32,311 nucleotides of DNA from Verrucomicrobiota bacterium (GCA_022704185.1 JAKJGV010000011.1:1-32311), one strand, 5' to 3'; positions 1-7,504 are shown, counted from the stretch's first letter. Translations and numbers: made by a program. Notes: generated by a model from the sequence alone, not told the origin.

Positions 1-31
1 GATGAAGAAATTAGGTTCGATCTAACCATCA

Positions 32-48
32 CTCCGGACGGTCCGGAG
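32..48. repeat. Short perfect inverted repeat
   Basis: CTCCGGA and TCCGGAG form a perfect 7-bp stem around a 3-nt loop. It lies beyond the tRNA-Glu terminator at the window edge. It has no T-run on either side, so it may be a REP-type element or the 3' hairpin of a transcript that starts outside the window. Confidence 0.4.
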
Positions 49-60
49 ATCATGACTTCA

Positions 61-80
61 GAAAAACCCCTCCGGCGGAG
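61..80 (-). terminator. Possible intrinsic terminator after tRNA-Glu
   Basis: Read on the minus strand just past the CCA end of tRNA-Glu, a short CTCC/GGAG stem with a GCC loop is followed by GGGGTTTTTC. A GC-rich hairpin plus a T-run fits a rho-independent terminator, but the stem is only 4-5 bp, so the call is weak. Confidence 0.4.
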
Positions 81-87
81 CTAGAAT

Positions 88-163
88 TGGCGACCCCAAC
101 GGGATTCGAACCCGTGTGTCCAGGATGAAAACCTGGTATCCTAGGCCTCTAGATGATGGGGTC
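88..163 (-). tRNA. tRNA-Glu (anticodon UUC)
   Basis: On the minus strand a full cloverleaf can be folded. The acceptor stem is GACCCCA/TGGGGTC with discriminator G and an encoded CCA. The anticodon stem CCAGG/CCTGG carries the loop TTTTCAT, giving anticodon TTC, and the T arm ACGGG/CCCGT carries the loop TTCGAAT. The length is 76 nt including CCA. It decodes GAA/GAG as glutamate. It lies downstream of holB on the same strand, but a -10-like TATAGT just upstream suggests its own promoter. Confidence 0.96.
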
Positions 164-176
164 GCCCTTTGAGCGA

Positions 177-205
177 ACTATACCCTCGGTCCTCTCGCCT
201 CATCC
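177..205 (-). promoter_or_regulatory. Possible promoter for tRNA-Glu
   Basis: The minus strand reads TATAGT at 177-182, about 13 nt before the tRNA 5' end, which is a suitable place for a -10 box of a tRNA gene. The -35 region near 200-205 is a poor match (TGGATG-like), so only the -10 element is supported. Confidence 0.35.
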
Positions 206-215
206 AGAGCGAATT

Positions 216-235
216 GCGGAATCCGGGGATTCCGC
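216..235. repeat. Perfect 9-bp inverted repeat between holB and tRNA-Glu
   Basis: GCGGAATCC and GGATTCCGC are exact reverse complements separated by GG, making a 20-bp palindrome in the 135-bp space between holB and tRNA-Glu. No T-run follows on either strand, so it does not look like a terminator. It could be an operator-like site or a small REP-like hairpin. Apart from this and the -10 candidate, I see nothing else between 164 and 298. Confidence 0.5.
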
Positions 236-298
236 CCGAGTGGGGTGAGAAGATAGCAGAACGTTCGCGCGGGACAATGATTTTTTGCGGCCACCGCC

Positions 299-1264
299 CT
301 ACGCCGGTATTCGGTTCGCGAGGCCGACGCCAAATACCGCCTCCGGGGGCAGGTTCCGCTCCAGGCGCGAAATCATGATCTCCACGGCGCGCAGATCGGC
401 AAGCGCCTGCGCATAGGTGAGCCCGTCCGCCTGGCGCCCGACCGCTTCGCGTTCGGCCTGGAAATGAAGGTACCGGTCATCCATGCGCAGCACCTTCAGC
501 AGCACGTCCCGCTTCCAGAGCAGGATCGCCCGCATGATGTCTGAACGGACCTCCACCACGCGTGCCGCGATGCGGGCTTCCATGACTTCCTCGTCCTCTT
601 CCGCCCCGCCCTTTTTCTCCACGTCGGCGGCCGCGCCTTCCTTCACCGCGTCCAGCAGGCTTTTCAGCAATCCCGCCTGCAGCCGCGCTTCCAGCGGACC
701 CGCCGGAGGACCCGACCTCAGGATTTCCAGCAGCGGCGCAACCCACTCACCCGTTTCCTCATCCGCGCCCCCACCCAGCACGACGCGCTGGCATCGCGAT
801 ACGATCGTCGGAAGCAGATGCTGCGGCGCATCGCTCAGCAGCAACAACACGCTCCGGCCGGGCGGCTCCTCGAGCGTCTTGAGAAACGCGTTGGCCGCGC
901 CGTCGGTCATGCGGTCGGCGTGAACCAGCACGCCCGCTTTCCAGCCGCCCTCATAGGACGTCTGCGCCATCCGGGGCGAAAGGATTTCGCGAATCTGTTC
1001 GATGCTGATCCTCCGGCTCTTGCTCTCCGGATGCAGCCAGATGATGTCCGGATGCTCGTGCGATCTCACCCGGGCGCACCCGGCGCATTCGCCGCACGGG
1101 CGGTTCTTTGCGCTGCAGAAGAGAAGCTCGAGGAACGACTCCGCCAGCGCGAGCGCGTTGCCGCGCGGGGAGCCCACGACCAGGTACGCGTGCGCCGTCC
1201 GCCCCGACTCGAACCCCTGCCGGAGCCCTTCGAACGCCGCGGTAAAGCTGTCAATCGAGGACAT
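299..1264 (-). CDS. holB: DNA polymerase III delta' subunit (clamp loader)
   Basis: The 321-residue protein is a clamp-loader AAA+ subunit that helps load the beta sliding clamp at replication forks. The Zn-binding module is visible as C50, C57, C60 and C63. The LEEPP motif (131-135) and the SRC motif (156-158), which supplies the arginine finger in this family, follow. The P-loop position reads GSPRGNALAL and lacks the Walker lysine, as expected for a non-ATP-binding delta' subunit. I chose the ATG at 1264 because an AAGGTG Shine-Dalgarno-like sequence precedes it and the family begins near here; an in-frame upstream start would only add residues overlapping tmk. It overlaps the tmk stop by 14 bp, so translation is probably coupled. 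The tmk-holB pair is common in bacteria. Confidence 0.92.
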   Translation of the reverse strand: MSSIDSFTAAFEGLRQGFESGRTAHAYLVVGSPRGNALALAESFLELLFCSAKNRPCGECAGCARVRSHEHPDIIWLHPESKSRRISIEQIREILSPRMAQTSYEGGWKAGVLVHADRMTDGAANAFLKTLEEPPGRSVLLLLSDAPQHLLPTIVSRCQRVVLGGGADEETGEWVAPLLEILRSGPPAGPLEARLQAGLLKSLLDAVKEGAAADVEKKGGAEEDEEVMEARIAARVVEVRSDIMRAILLWKRDVLLKVLRMDDRYLHFQAEREAVGRQADGLTYAQALADLRAVEIMISRLERNLPPEAVFGVGLANRIPA

Positions 1265-1889
1265 CGCGCACCTTGCTCCAGATCTCGTCCGACACCGTCT
1301 CCGGATTCCCGCGCGCGTCAATAATGACGAACCGGGACGGCCAGCGGCGCGCCAGTTCCAAGTAGCCGTTCCGTACCTTCTCGTGGAACACGCGCGCCTC
1401 GCGCTCGATCCGGTCCCACGTGCTGGATGTGTTGCGATGACGCTTCTCGATGCGCTGGAAGCCGGTCTCCACCTCCACGTCGAGTAGCAGCGTGATGTCC
1501 GGCTGCGCCCCGTTGATCGCGAAATCGTTGATCGTCAGCATCTGCTCGATGGGAAATCCGCGCCCGTACCCCTGGTACGCGGTCGTGGAATCCGCGAACC
1601 GGTCGCACACCACGTGCCGGCCCGCCTCGAGCGCGGGAAGGATGACATGGCGCACGAGCTGCGCGCGGCTGGCGGCAAACAACAGCACCTCGGTCTCCGG
1701 GCAGATCGGCTCTCCCGCCTTGTCGTACTGAAGGATCTGCCGGATCGCCTCGCCCGTGGGTGTTCCGCCCGGCTCCCGCGCGTAAAGCACCTCGCCGCCG
1801 GCCTCCTGCAGCCGGGTCACCAGCAGCCCCGCCTGCGTGGTCTTGCCGCTGCCTTCCGGCCCTTCAAAAGTTATGAACTTGCCGCGCAT
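1251..1889 (-). CDS. tmk: Thymidylate kinase
   Basis: The 212-residue cytosolic enzyme phosphorylates dTMP to dTDP with ATP, an essential step of dTTP synthesis. The P-loop GPEGSGKTTQ is at residues 10-19, the REPGG motif at 38-42 and the DRF motif at 96-98. The length is normal for bacterial Tmk. The start is ATG 1889, where the protein begins MRGKFITFEG as in homologues. A longer in-frame reading upstream runs through the palindromic element and is not homologous. No Shine-Dalgarno sequence is visible: the bases before the ATG are pyrimidine-rich on this strand. Since cysS lies only 125 bp upstream and a hairpin intervenes, expression may depend on read-through from cysS. Confidence 0.95.
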   Translation of the reverse strand: MRGKFITFEGPEGSGKTTQAGLLVTRLQEAGGEVLYAREPGGTPTGEAIRQILQYDKAGEPICPETEVLLFAASRAQLVRHVILPALEAGRHVVCDRFADSTTAYQGYGRGFPIEQMLTINDFAINGAQPDITLLLDVEVETGFQRIEKRHRNTSSTWDRIEREARVFHEKVRNGYLELARRWPSRFVIIDARGNPETVSDEIWSKVRDVLD

Positions 1890-1899
1890 GGAGAGAGGA

Positions 1900-2009
1900 T
1901 GGAGTGATGGAGCGTTGGAGAAATGGAGTACTGATAAAGGCAAGAGAGAGAGCATGCAGCCCTTCTGCTTCCTTCCAGCACTCCAGGACTCCACCACTCC
2001 ATCACTCCA
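1900..2009. repeat. Long imperfect palindromic element between cysS and tmk
   Basis: The arm 1900-1920 and the arm 1989-2009 are reverse complements at about 19 of 21 positions. The 68-nt centre contains further partly paired purine/pyrimidine blocks, for example GGAGTACTG against CAGCACTCC. The arms are built from a GGAGTGATGGAG-type purine-rich motif. The element starts 5 nt past the cysS stop codon and ends 10 nt before tmk. This looks like a REP/MITE-like intergenic element, possibly a transcript-end or mRNA-stability structure. There is no transposase and no obvious target duplication. Confidence 0.65.
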
Positions 2010-2014
2010 ACTCC

Positions 2015-3415
2015 TTATACTTTCTTCAGTTTCGGGCCCTGCGCGGTGTCCTGCACGGTCCAGCCGCGCACGGTCAGCTCTTCGCGAAGACGATCGGCCT
2101 CAGCCCAATTCTTCGCCTTCCGCGCCTGCTCGCGCAGTTCAAGGATGGCCAGCGCCTTCGGATCCACGGACTCCTCTTCCGGCCGCAGCAACCCGAGCAC
2201 CTGGTGCCATTCGTCCAACAGCTCCAGCACACCCCAGATTTCCTCTGCCGCAAAGGCACCCGCATCCATCGCTTTGTTGCCCGCGTGCACCATATCGAAA
2301 AGCGCGCCCAGCGCGCCCGAGATGTTGAGATCATCATCCAGGCAATCCGCAAACCGCGTCTTCGCCTCCACGGCCCAGATCGGCAAACGGGTCAGAGGCT
2401 CCTCTCCCGTCGCCTGCCCCTGCAGCCTGAGAATGAACTCGTCGAGCCGCTGCAACGCGGCCCGCGCCGCGTCCAATCCCTCGAACGTGAAGTTGAGCGA
2501 CTGGCGGTAATGGGTCGCCATCAGGATGTAGCGGATCTCGCGTCCGCTGTAGTTGCGGGTGAGCACGTCGCGGAGCGTGTGAAAGTTGCCGAGCGATTTC
2601 GACATCTTTCGCCCGTCCACCACGAGGTGCGCGCAATGGAGCCAGAATCGCGCGAACAGCTTGCCGGTGGCGCCTTCGCTCTGCGCGATTTCGTCCTCGT
2701 GGTGAGGAAAGATGTTGTCCACGCCGCCGGTATGAATGTCGAAGCTCTCCCCGAGATAGCGCATGCTCATCGCCGAGCATTCGATGTGCCAACCGGGACG
2801 CCCCCGGCCCCACGGTGAATCCCAGTACACGTCGCCGTCCGCCTCATCCCAAGCCTTCCACAGCGCGAAGTCTGCCACGTTCTCCTTCTCATACTCGTCC
2901 TGCGCGACCCGCGCCCCCGCCTTGAGCCCCGACACATCCAGGTGCGCGAGCTTTCCGTAGGCGGGGAACTTCGCGATGCTGAAGTAGATCGAACCGTCGT
3001 CGGATTGATACGCCAGCCCGCGCTCGAACAGGCGGTGGATCAGCGTGATCATGTCCTGCACATGGTCCGTGGCCGCGGGATAGTACTCCACCGGCTCGAC
3101 GCCCAGCACGCGCAGGTCGTCGAAAAAGGCGTCCACGTAAGGCTTTGTGTACTCGCGCAGCGACACCCCCTTCTCGCGTGCGCCCCGGATCGTCTTGTCA
3201 TCCACGTCCGTCAGGTTCATCACCTGGGTGACGTGGTATCCCTTGAATTTCAGGTGGCGCCGCAGCAAATCCTCGAAGATGTACGCACGAAAATTGCCGA
3301 TGTGCGCGAAGTTGTAGACCGTGGGGCCGCACGTGTACATCCGTACATGCCCATCTTCCAAGGGCTGGAAATCTTCGACCGAACGGCTCAGCGTGTTGAA
3401 GAATCTCAGTGCCAT
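2015..3415 (-). CDS. cysS: Cysteinyl-tRNA synthetase
   Basis: The 466-residue class I aminoacyl-tRNA synthetase charges tRNA-Cys with cysteine in the cytosol. The HIGH-type signature is HIGN at residues 38-41 and the KMSKS loop is at 270-274. The four zinc ligands that select cysteine are all present: C29, C213, H238 and E242. The C-terminal DALR/anticodon region follows and the length is typical. The start is ATG 3415. No Shine-Dalgarno sequence precedes it, but a good promoter lies so close that the mRNA may be nearly leaderless. It is the first gene of a cysS-tmk-holB run on the minus strand. Confidence 0.97.
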   Translation of the reverse strand: MALRFFNTLSRSVEDFQPLEDGHVRMYTCGPTVYNFAHIGNFRAYIFEDLLRRHLKFKGYHVTQVMNLTDVDDKTIRGAREKGVSLREYTKPYVDAFFDDLRVLGVEPVEYYPAATDHVQDMITLIHRLFERGLAYQSDDGSIYFSIAKFPAYGKLAHLDVSGLKAGARVAQDEYEKENVADFALWKAWDEADGDVYWDSPWGRGRPGWHIECSAMSMRYLGESFDIHTGGVDNIFPHHEDEIAQSEGATGKLFARFWLHCAHLVVDGRKMSKSLGNFHTLRDVLTRNYSGREIRYILMATHYRQSLNFTFEGLDAARAALQRLDEFILRLQGQATGEEPLTRLPIWAVEAKTRFADCLDDDLNISGALGALFDMVHAGNKAMDAGAFAAEEIWGVLELLDEWHQVLGLLRPEEESVDPKALAILELREQARKAKNWAEADRLREELTVRGWTVQDTAQGPKLKKV

Positions 3416-3426
3416 ACTGACGGCGG

Positions 3427-3454
3427 ATTATACGGGCCGCGACGGTTCATGCAA
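3427..3454 (-). promoter_or_regulatory. Promoter for cysS with very short leader
   Basis: The minus strand has a perfect -10 TATAAT (3427-3432) and a -35 TTGCAT (3449-3454) with a 16-bp spacer. Transcription would be expected to begin about 6-7 bp after the -10, near 3420, only about five bases before the cysS ATG at 3415. This fits the lack of a ribosome binding site. Confidence 0.55.
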
Positions 3455-3549
3455 TCAAAAGGAGCGCGGCGACGGCGGATTGTCGTTGAAATCAGCGGGC
3501 AAAACTGTTGACCTAGCGCGAGACATGCCAATACAGAAAGGCCCCGAAT

Positions 3550-5487
3550 ATGATCGGTCGTATCGCCGTTTATCCCCTGCTTCCGGTTCTCTTCGTCGGC
3601 ATGATGGTGGCCGGGTGCCGGCTCATCCCCCGCCCCGCACCGGAAAAACCATCCCGCTACGTCCGCGTTGAGCTGATTGACGGACGTTGGTGGTTTGTGC
3701 GCGGGGAAGAGAAATTCCTCGCCCTCGGCGTCAACGTCGTCAGCCCGCACGACGGCAGCAAACCCAAATCGGGCCCGGTGTACGACGTGCTCGAGCGATA
3801 CAACAACGACCGTGCGGCGTGGGCGGCCGATGCCGCCGCGCGACTGCGCGACTGGAACTTCAACACGGCCGGCGGCTGGAGCGAGCCGGCGATTTACGAC
3901 CGAAAGGACCTGTATCATACGCGCGTGGTGTATCTCGGACCGTGGGGACAGCACGACAGCCGGCTGATCGACGTGTTCTCGCCCGCCTACTCGAACGCGA
4001 TCGAGAAAACCGCCGCCGAGGAAATCGCGCCCCATGCGACGAATGAATATCTCATCGGCTACTTCCTGAACAACGAACTGCCGTGGTACGGCGAAAAAGG
4101 CTGGCCCACATCGGGCGACGTCTCGCTGCTGACCCGCTACATGCGCCTCCCGGAAAGCGCCGCGGGCAAACAGCGGGCCGTCGAGTTTCTCCAGGAACGC
4201 TACGCGGACCGTTTCGAGGCGTTCGCGGAAAACTGGGAAACGCCTGCAAAGAACTTCGCGGAACTGGCCCGACAACGCCGCATGAAACCCCTGAAGCGCG
4301 AAGCGCAAAAGGACGCGATCGCGTGGGCGGGAATCGTCGCGGAGCAGTACTTCCGAATCTGCCATGCGGCGATGCGCCGGCATGATCCCAATCATCTTTT
4401 CCTCGGCGTGCGCTTCGCCGACCGCGCGTACGAACCCGTTCTCGCCGCCTGCGGGCGCTACGCGGACGTCGTCAGCGTGAATCATTACAGAAAACCCGGC
4501 CTGTTCGACGCGCGGCACATCGGCGCCATCGCCGCGCTCACCGGCAAGCCCGTGATGATCACGGAGTACTCCTGGCGGGCCATGGAGAATTCGTCCGGAT
4601 GCCGCAACACGATCGGCGCCGATGTGACGGTCCAAACCCAGCAAGATCGCGCGGACCGTTTTCGCACCTACATGACCAACGCGCTCGCACAACCGTATAT
4701 CGTCGGCTGCGACTGGTTCATGTATCACGACCAGCCGCCCGGGGGCCGTTTCGACGGCGAGGACTCCAATTACGGGCTTCTGGACGTTCGGGACACCCCT
4801 TACTTCGTCCTGCTCTCAACCATCACGGAGATCAACGGGCGCGCCGCGGAAATCCACCTCCAGGGGCCCGCTCCAACGCCCGCCTATGATCCGAACGTGC
4901 TCGCCGACTACAGGGAAGTCACGGTCAGCGGCGGCGAAACGCCCCTGCAGGAGCCTGTCGTGTTCGCCGACGCTTCTTCCGCCTTCCACGTCTGGGGCGA
5001 CACTCCGAAGGGTGCGTCCATCAAGGCCGTCTCGGGACCCGGCGAAAACCCTCTCAAAATCGCCGTCAAAACCGGCCGCGGATGGGGCTGCGGGATCACC
5101 TTCAAACCCGTTTCATCACTGCCCGCCCAGCCGGACGGCTCCGTCAGCGTTTCCGGCGCCTCCCGCGTGATCGTGGAGCTGAAAGCCAAGCCGGGAATCA
5201 AGGTTTCCCTCGGAATCCAAGAATCAGGACACGGACCCTTGGATGCCCAAGCCTACGGCGGCTACGGAAGTGCCGATGGCGAATCCTATGTCCACCGGGA
5301 ATTGACCGTCGAAGCCGATCGGGAATCGTATGTTTTCACGCTGGACCAGATGGAGCCCGCGCCTTCCTACGGGAATCAGCGTGGAAACTATGCGATCAAC
5401 ACGGATGCCATCGCCCAGTGCCATTTGTTCTTTGCCGGCGGCCAAAACGACTTCACAGTCGAGCTGCTGTCAATAAAATTTGACTGA
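3550..5487 (+). CDS. Lipoprotein, probable clan GH-A glycoside hydrolase (agarase/GH50-like)
   Basis: The 645-residue protein has a lipoprotein signal peptide: a hydrophobic stretch (about 8-20) and the lipobox VAGC with C23. Residues about 40-430 look like a TIM-barrel hydrolase. The NNELPW motif puts a candidate acid/base E176 after a beta-4-like strand, and the KPVMITEY motif puts a candidate nucleophile E339 at a beta-7-like strand. VSVNHYR precedes the latter, as in clan GH-A enzymes. Residues about 465-645 look like a beta-sandwich, possibly a carbohydrate-binding module. The nearest family I recognise is beta-agarase (GH50-type), but the family and substrate are uncertain. It would act on a polysaccharide at the cell envelope. 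The start is ATG 3550, preceded by AGAAAGG. It is divergent from cysS. Confidence 0.75.
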   Translation: MIGRIAVYPLLPVLFVGMMVAGCRLIPRPAPEKPSRYVRVELIDGRWWFVRGEEKFLALGVNVVSPHDGSKPKSGPVYDVLERYNNDRAAWAADAAARLRDWNFNTAGGWSEPAIYDRKDLYHTRVVYLGPWGQHDSRLIDVFSPAYSNAIEKTAAEEIAPHATNEYLIGYFLNNELPWYGEKGWPTSGDVSLLTRYMRLPESAAGKQRAVEFLQERYADRFEAFAENWETPAKNFAELARQRRMKPLKREAQKDAIAWAGIVAEQYFRICHAAMRRHDPNHLFLGVRFADRAYEPVLAACGRYADVVSVNHYRKPGLFDARHIGAIAALTGKPVMITEYSWRAMENSSGCRNTIGADVTVQTQQDRADRFRTYMTNALAQPYIVGCDWFMYHDQPPGGRFDGEDSNYGLLDVRDTPYFVLLSTITEINGRAAEIHLQGPAPTPAYDPNVLADYREVTVSGGETPLQEPVVFADASSAFHVWGDTPKGASIKAVSGPGENPLKIAVKTGRGWGCGITFKPVSSLPAQPDGSVSVSGASRVIVELKAKPGIKVSLGIQESGHGPLDAQAYGGYGSADGESYVHRELTVEADRESYVFTLDQMEPAPSYGNQRGNYAINTDAIAQCHLFFAGGQNDFTVELLSIKFD

Positions 5488-5525
5488 TCCGGGCATCAAG
5501 CGTATTGTATCCCCCGTAATAAGTT

Positions 5526-5548
5526 GATGGCATGCAGTTTACGCCATC
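5526..5548. repeat. Small inverted repeat upstream of the exonuclease gene
   Basis: GATGGC (5526-5531) and GCCATC (5543-5548) form a 6-bp stem around an 11-nt loop in the 76-bp gap between the lipoprotein and exonuclease genes. It ends 15 nt before the exonuclease start, just before its AAAGG ribosome binding site. It may be an operator or simply chance. Confidence 0.25.
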
Positions 5549-5563
5549 GAAAGGCAGACCGAT

Positions 5564-6292
5564 ATGACGGCACGGGTAAACATGAACGCTGGAACGCCTG
5601 TTGAACCGCTTCGACTCAGGCTGAGAAGGGGGCTTTTGCTTTGCACAACCCTTCTCATTCTCACGGGGGCAAGCTCCGACGCGAAAGCGAAGGCTTCCAG
5701 TCGGAATCCCGCGCTCGGCGATAAGCTCGAAGACGTGACTTTCGTTGTTTTTGACCTCGAAACCACGGGGTTCAGCGCTGCCTATGACCGCATCGTTGAA
5801 GTAGGCGCCGTGAAGTTCCAGAACGGGCAAATCGTGGATCAGAAAGCCTGGCTTGTAAATCCGGGCCGCCGCATCCCCTGGGGCGCCCAGAGAGTCCACG
5901 GGATTACCGATGCCATGGTGAAAGATTCGCCGGCCTTCAAAGCGATTTACCCGGAATTCCACGATTTCATCAAGGGAAGCGTCCTGATGGCTCATAACGC
6001 CCGCTTCGATGTGGGCTTCCTGGCCGCCGAGATACAACGCGCCGGGTTTCCCCTTCCGAACAACAAGGTTGTGGACAGCCTGAGCCTGTTTCGCCGATGG
6101 TATCCTGACATCAAATCCCACTCGCTCGAAGACGTCGTGAAGCATACCAACGTCGAGCCCGGCCTATTCCACCGGGCTCTGGAAGATTCGATCTACGTGT
6201 ACCGCATCTTCGAACACGGGATGAAGCGGAACCAAAACGTGGAAACCCTCGGCGACGTGTTCGAAGCGTGCGGCGGCCCGATGAAGTTTTAG
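5564..6292 (+). CDS. DnaQ-like DEDDh 3'-5' exonuclease with N-terminal hydrophobic segment
   Basis: The 242-residue protein has an RNase T/DnaQ-type exonuclease domain from about residue 56 to 220. All DEDDh residues are visible: D64 and E66 in FDLETTG, D149 in HNARFD, and H203 and D208 in HRALEDS. Such enzymes remove nucleotides from DNA or RNA 3' ends. Unusually, the catalytic domain is preceded by a basic stretch (about 17-22) and a hydrophobic run (about 23-36), then small residues SSDAKA, which resembles a Sec signal peptide. The ATG at 5564 has AAAGG about 10 nt upstream. No later ATG gives a complete catalytic domain. Its stop codon overlaps the convergent stop of the adenylating-enzyme gene. 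Either an exported/membrane-tethered nuclease or a cytosolic one with a hydrophobic tail is possible. Confidence 0.85.
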   Translation: MTARVNMNAGTPVEPLRLRLRRGLLLCTTLLILTGASSDAKAKASSRNPALGDKLEDVTFVVFDLETTGFSAAYDRIVEVGAVKFQNGQIVDQKAWLVNPGRRIPWGAQRVHGITDAMVKDSPAFKAIYPEFHDFIKGSVLMAHNARFDVGFLAAEIQRAGFPLPNNKVVDSLSLFRRWYPDIKSHSLEDVVKHTNVEPGLFHRALEDSIYVYRIFEHGMKRNQNVETLGDVFEACGGPMKF

Positions 6293-7401
6293 CCCGGCAC
6301 AACGAGGTGCCCTTCCCCGTCGAGCCGGCCCTTTTCACCCGGAGAAAACCATCCGTCCGCGCTGACCGGGCGTTCCGTTCGATCGCCCGTGACATATCCG
6401 ACCATGAGCGGATGCCCCTTGACCCGTATTTCGCCCGCAGGCCCGATTTCCAGCTCCCGGTACTTCAGCGCGCGTCCGCGCGTTGCTTGCTTCTCCGGCG
6501 TCTCTCCCGCTGAAACGGCGGTCACCTGCGAGGCCATCTCGGGCAACCCGTAGTAGCTGTGAATGCGGATCCGCGCGTCACTCGCGCGCTTCAGCGCAGC
6601 GGCGCAGACAGATTCACCCACCATTACACACTTCAGCGCGCTTTCTGCCGCTGCCGGCGAATCCAGGAAGGACTCCAGCTCCTCCATCGTCGCCGAGGCA
6701 TGGGTGATCCCGTGTTGGGCAACGGCACCCGCAAAGGGCTCCGCCGGGTCCGGCGCAACGAGCGTCGCCCCGCTGACGAGACACCGGAAGACGATCGCAA
6801 GACCCTCCACATCATGTATCGCCGGGGCCAGAAGATAACGGTCTCGCGATCGCAGGCTGACATTCGCGTTGCAGCCGAGGGCGCTGTAGTAATGGTTCTC
6901 GTAGGCATGCAGAATCGCGCGAGGCCGTGTCCCCGAATGCCCCGCGAAGAGAATGGTGACCGGACGATCCGCCGGAATGCCGTCGGCAAACGCGCCTTCA
7001 CAGCCCATCGCGCCCAGCGCCGCGACCGATTGGGCATCGTGCAACTGCAAGCCGGTCGTCCTATCCGTCCAAGCCGCGGGATCGGATACCAGCGCGCGGC
7101 GGCACGACACTTCCTGCAACCGCGCGGCCATCTGGACCGGACCCGCTCTCGTGTTCAGGAGGCATGCCACGCCGCCCGCACGGATGATCGCCAGCATCAG
7201 CACCGGCTGGCGCCAACCCAAATCCACTGCCAACCCCACCCGTTCGCCCGGCGCAACGCCCAGGTCGCGCAAGCGCTCCGCGGCCACAGTGACAAGTTGA
7301 TCATACTCGTAGAAAGTGAGCGCGCCTTCCGGGGATCGTAGCCCCGTTTGATGCTTGGAAACGTAGGCGGCTTCTCTCAGCGGACATCTTATCTCAAACA
7401 C
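6289..7401 (-). CDS. Truncated ANL-family adenylating enzyme (MenE-like), C-terminal domain missing
   Basis: The 370-residue protein aligns in layout with acyl-CoA/o-succinylbenzoate-CoA ligases. It has an N-terminal ligase fold, a phosphate-loop region at about 150-163, YGLPEMASQ at 284-292 and the hinge-proximal GWFSPGEKG at 350-358. It ends at HLVVPG, exactly where the hinge and the roughly 100-residue C-terminal domain with the adenylation lysine should begin. The phosphate loop is degenerate (FAGHSGTRPRAI in place of a TSGTTGxPKG type). The usual Asp of the TGD motif is Glu. The start is GTG 7401, set by a strong GGAGG nine bases upstream. The stop overlaps the convergent exonuclease stop. 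No other men genes are nearby. It may be a decaying gene, or a repurposed non-catalytic or half enzyme. Confidence 0.7.
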   Translation of the reverse strand: MFEIRCPLREAAYVSKHQTGLRSPEGALTFYEYDQLVTVAAERLRDLGVAPGERVGLAVDLGWRQPVLMLAIIRAGGVACLLNTRAGPVQMAARLQEVSCRRALVSDPAAWTDRTTGLQLHDAQSVAALGAMGCEGAFADGIPADRPVTILFAGHSGTRPRAILHAYENHYYSALGCNANVSLRSRDRYLLAPAIHDVEGLAIVFRCLVSGATLVAPDPAEPFAGAVAQHGITHASATMEELESFLDSPAAAESALKCVMVGESVCAAALKRASDARIRIHSYYGLPEMASQVTAVSAGETPEKQATRGRALKYRELEIGPAGEIRVKGHPLMVGYVTGDRTERPVSADGWFSPGEKGRLDGEGHLVVPG

Positions 7402-7439
7402 AACTCACGACCTCCGAAGAAGTTCCGGAATTGGGCGCG

Positions 7440-7490
7440 AAGGTGGGTCCAGCCCACTTCCCGCAGCCTGGTCCCTACAGATTTGGGACC
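7440..7490. repeat. Two adjacent hairpins 3' of the small membrane protein gene
   Basis: The first hairpin is a GTGGG/CCCAC stem (7443-7447 with 7453-7457), extended by AA/TT with one bulge. The second is an exact GGTCCC/GGGACC stem (7470-7475 with 7485-7490) with a 9-nt loop. The pair starts 14 nt after the membrane protein stop (reading minus) and ends about 40 nt before the next start. It could be a transcript 3' structure or a REP-like pair. There is no T-run. Confidence 0.45.
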
Positions 7491-7504
7491 CGCGCGCGGC
7501 GGCA

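Noticed and set aside
3481-3549. TTGACC near 3511 as a promoter for the lipoprotein gene
   Set aside because: The matching -10 position would put the transcription start on or after the start codon and ribosome binding site, so it cannot serve this gene as a normal promoter.
3406-4728. Minus-strand frame of 440 codons opposite the lipoprotein glycosidase
   Set aside because: It overlaps both the cysS start and the sense gene, which has a signal peptide and a ribosome binding site. No domain is visible.
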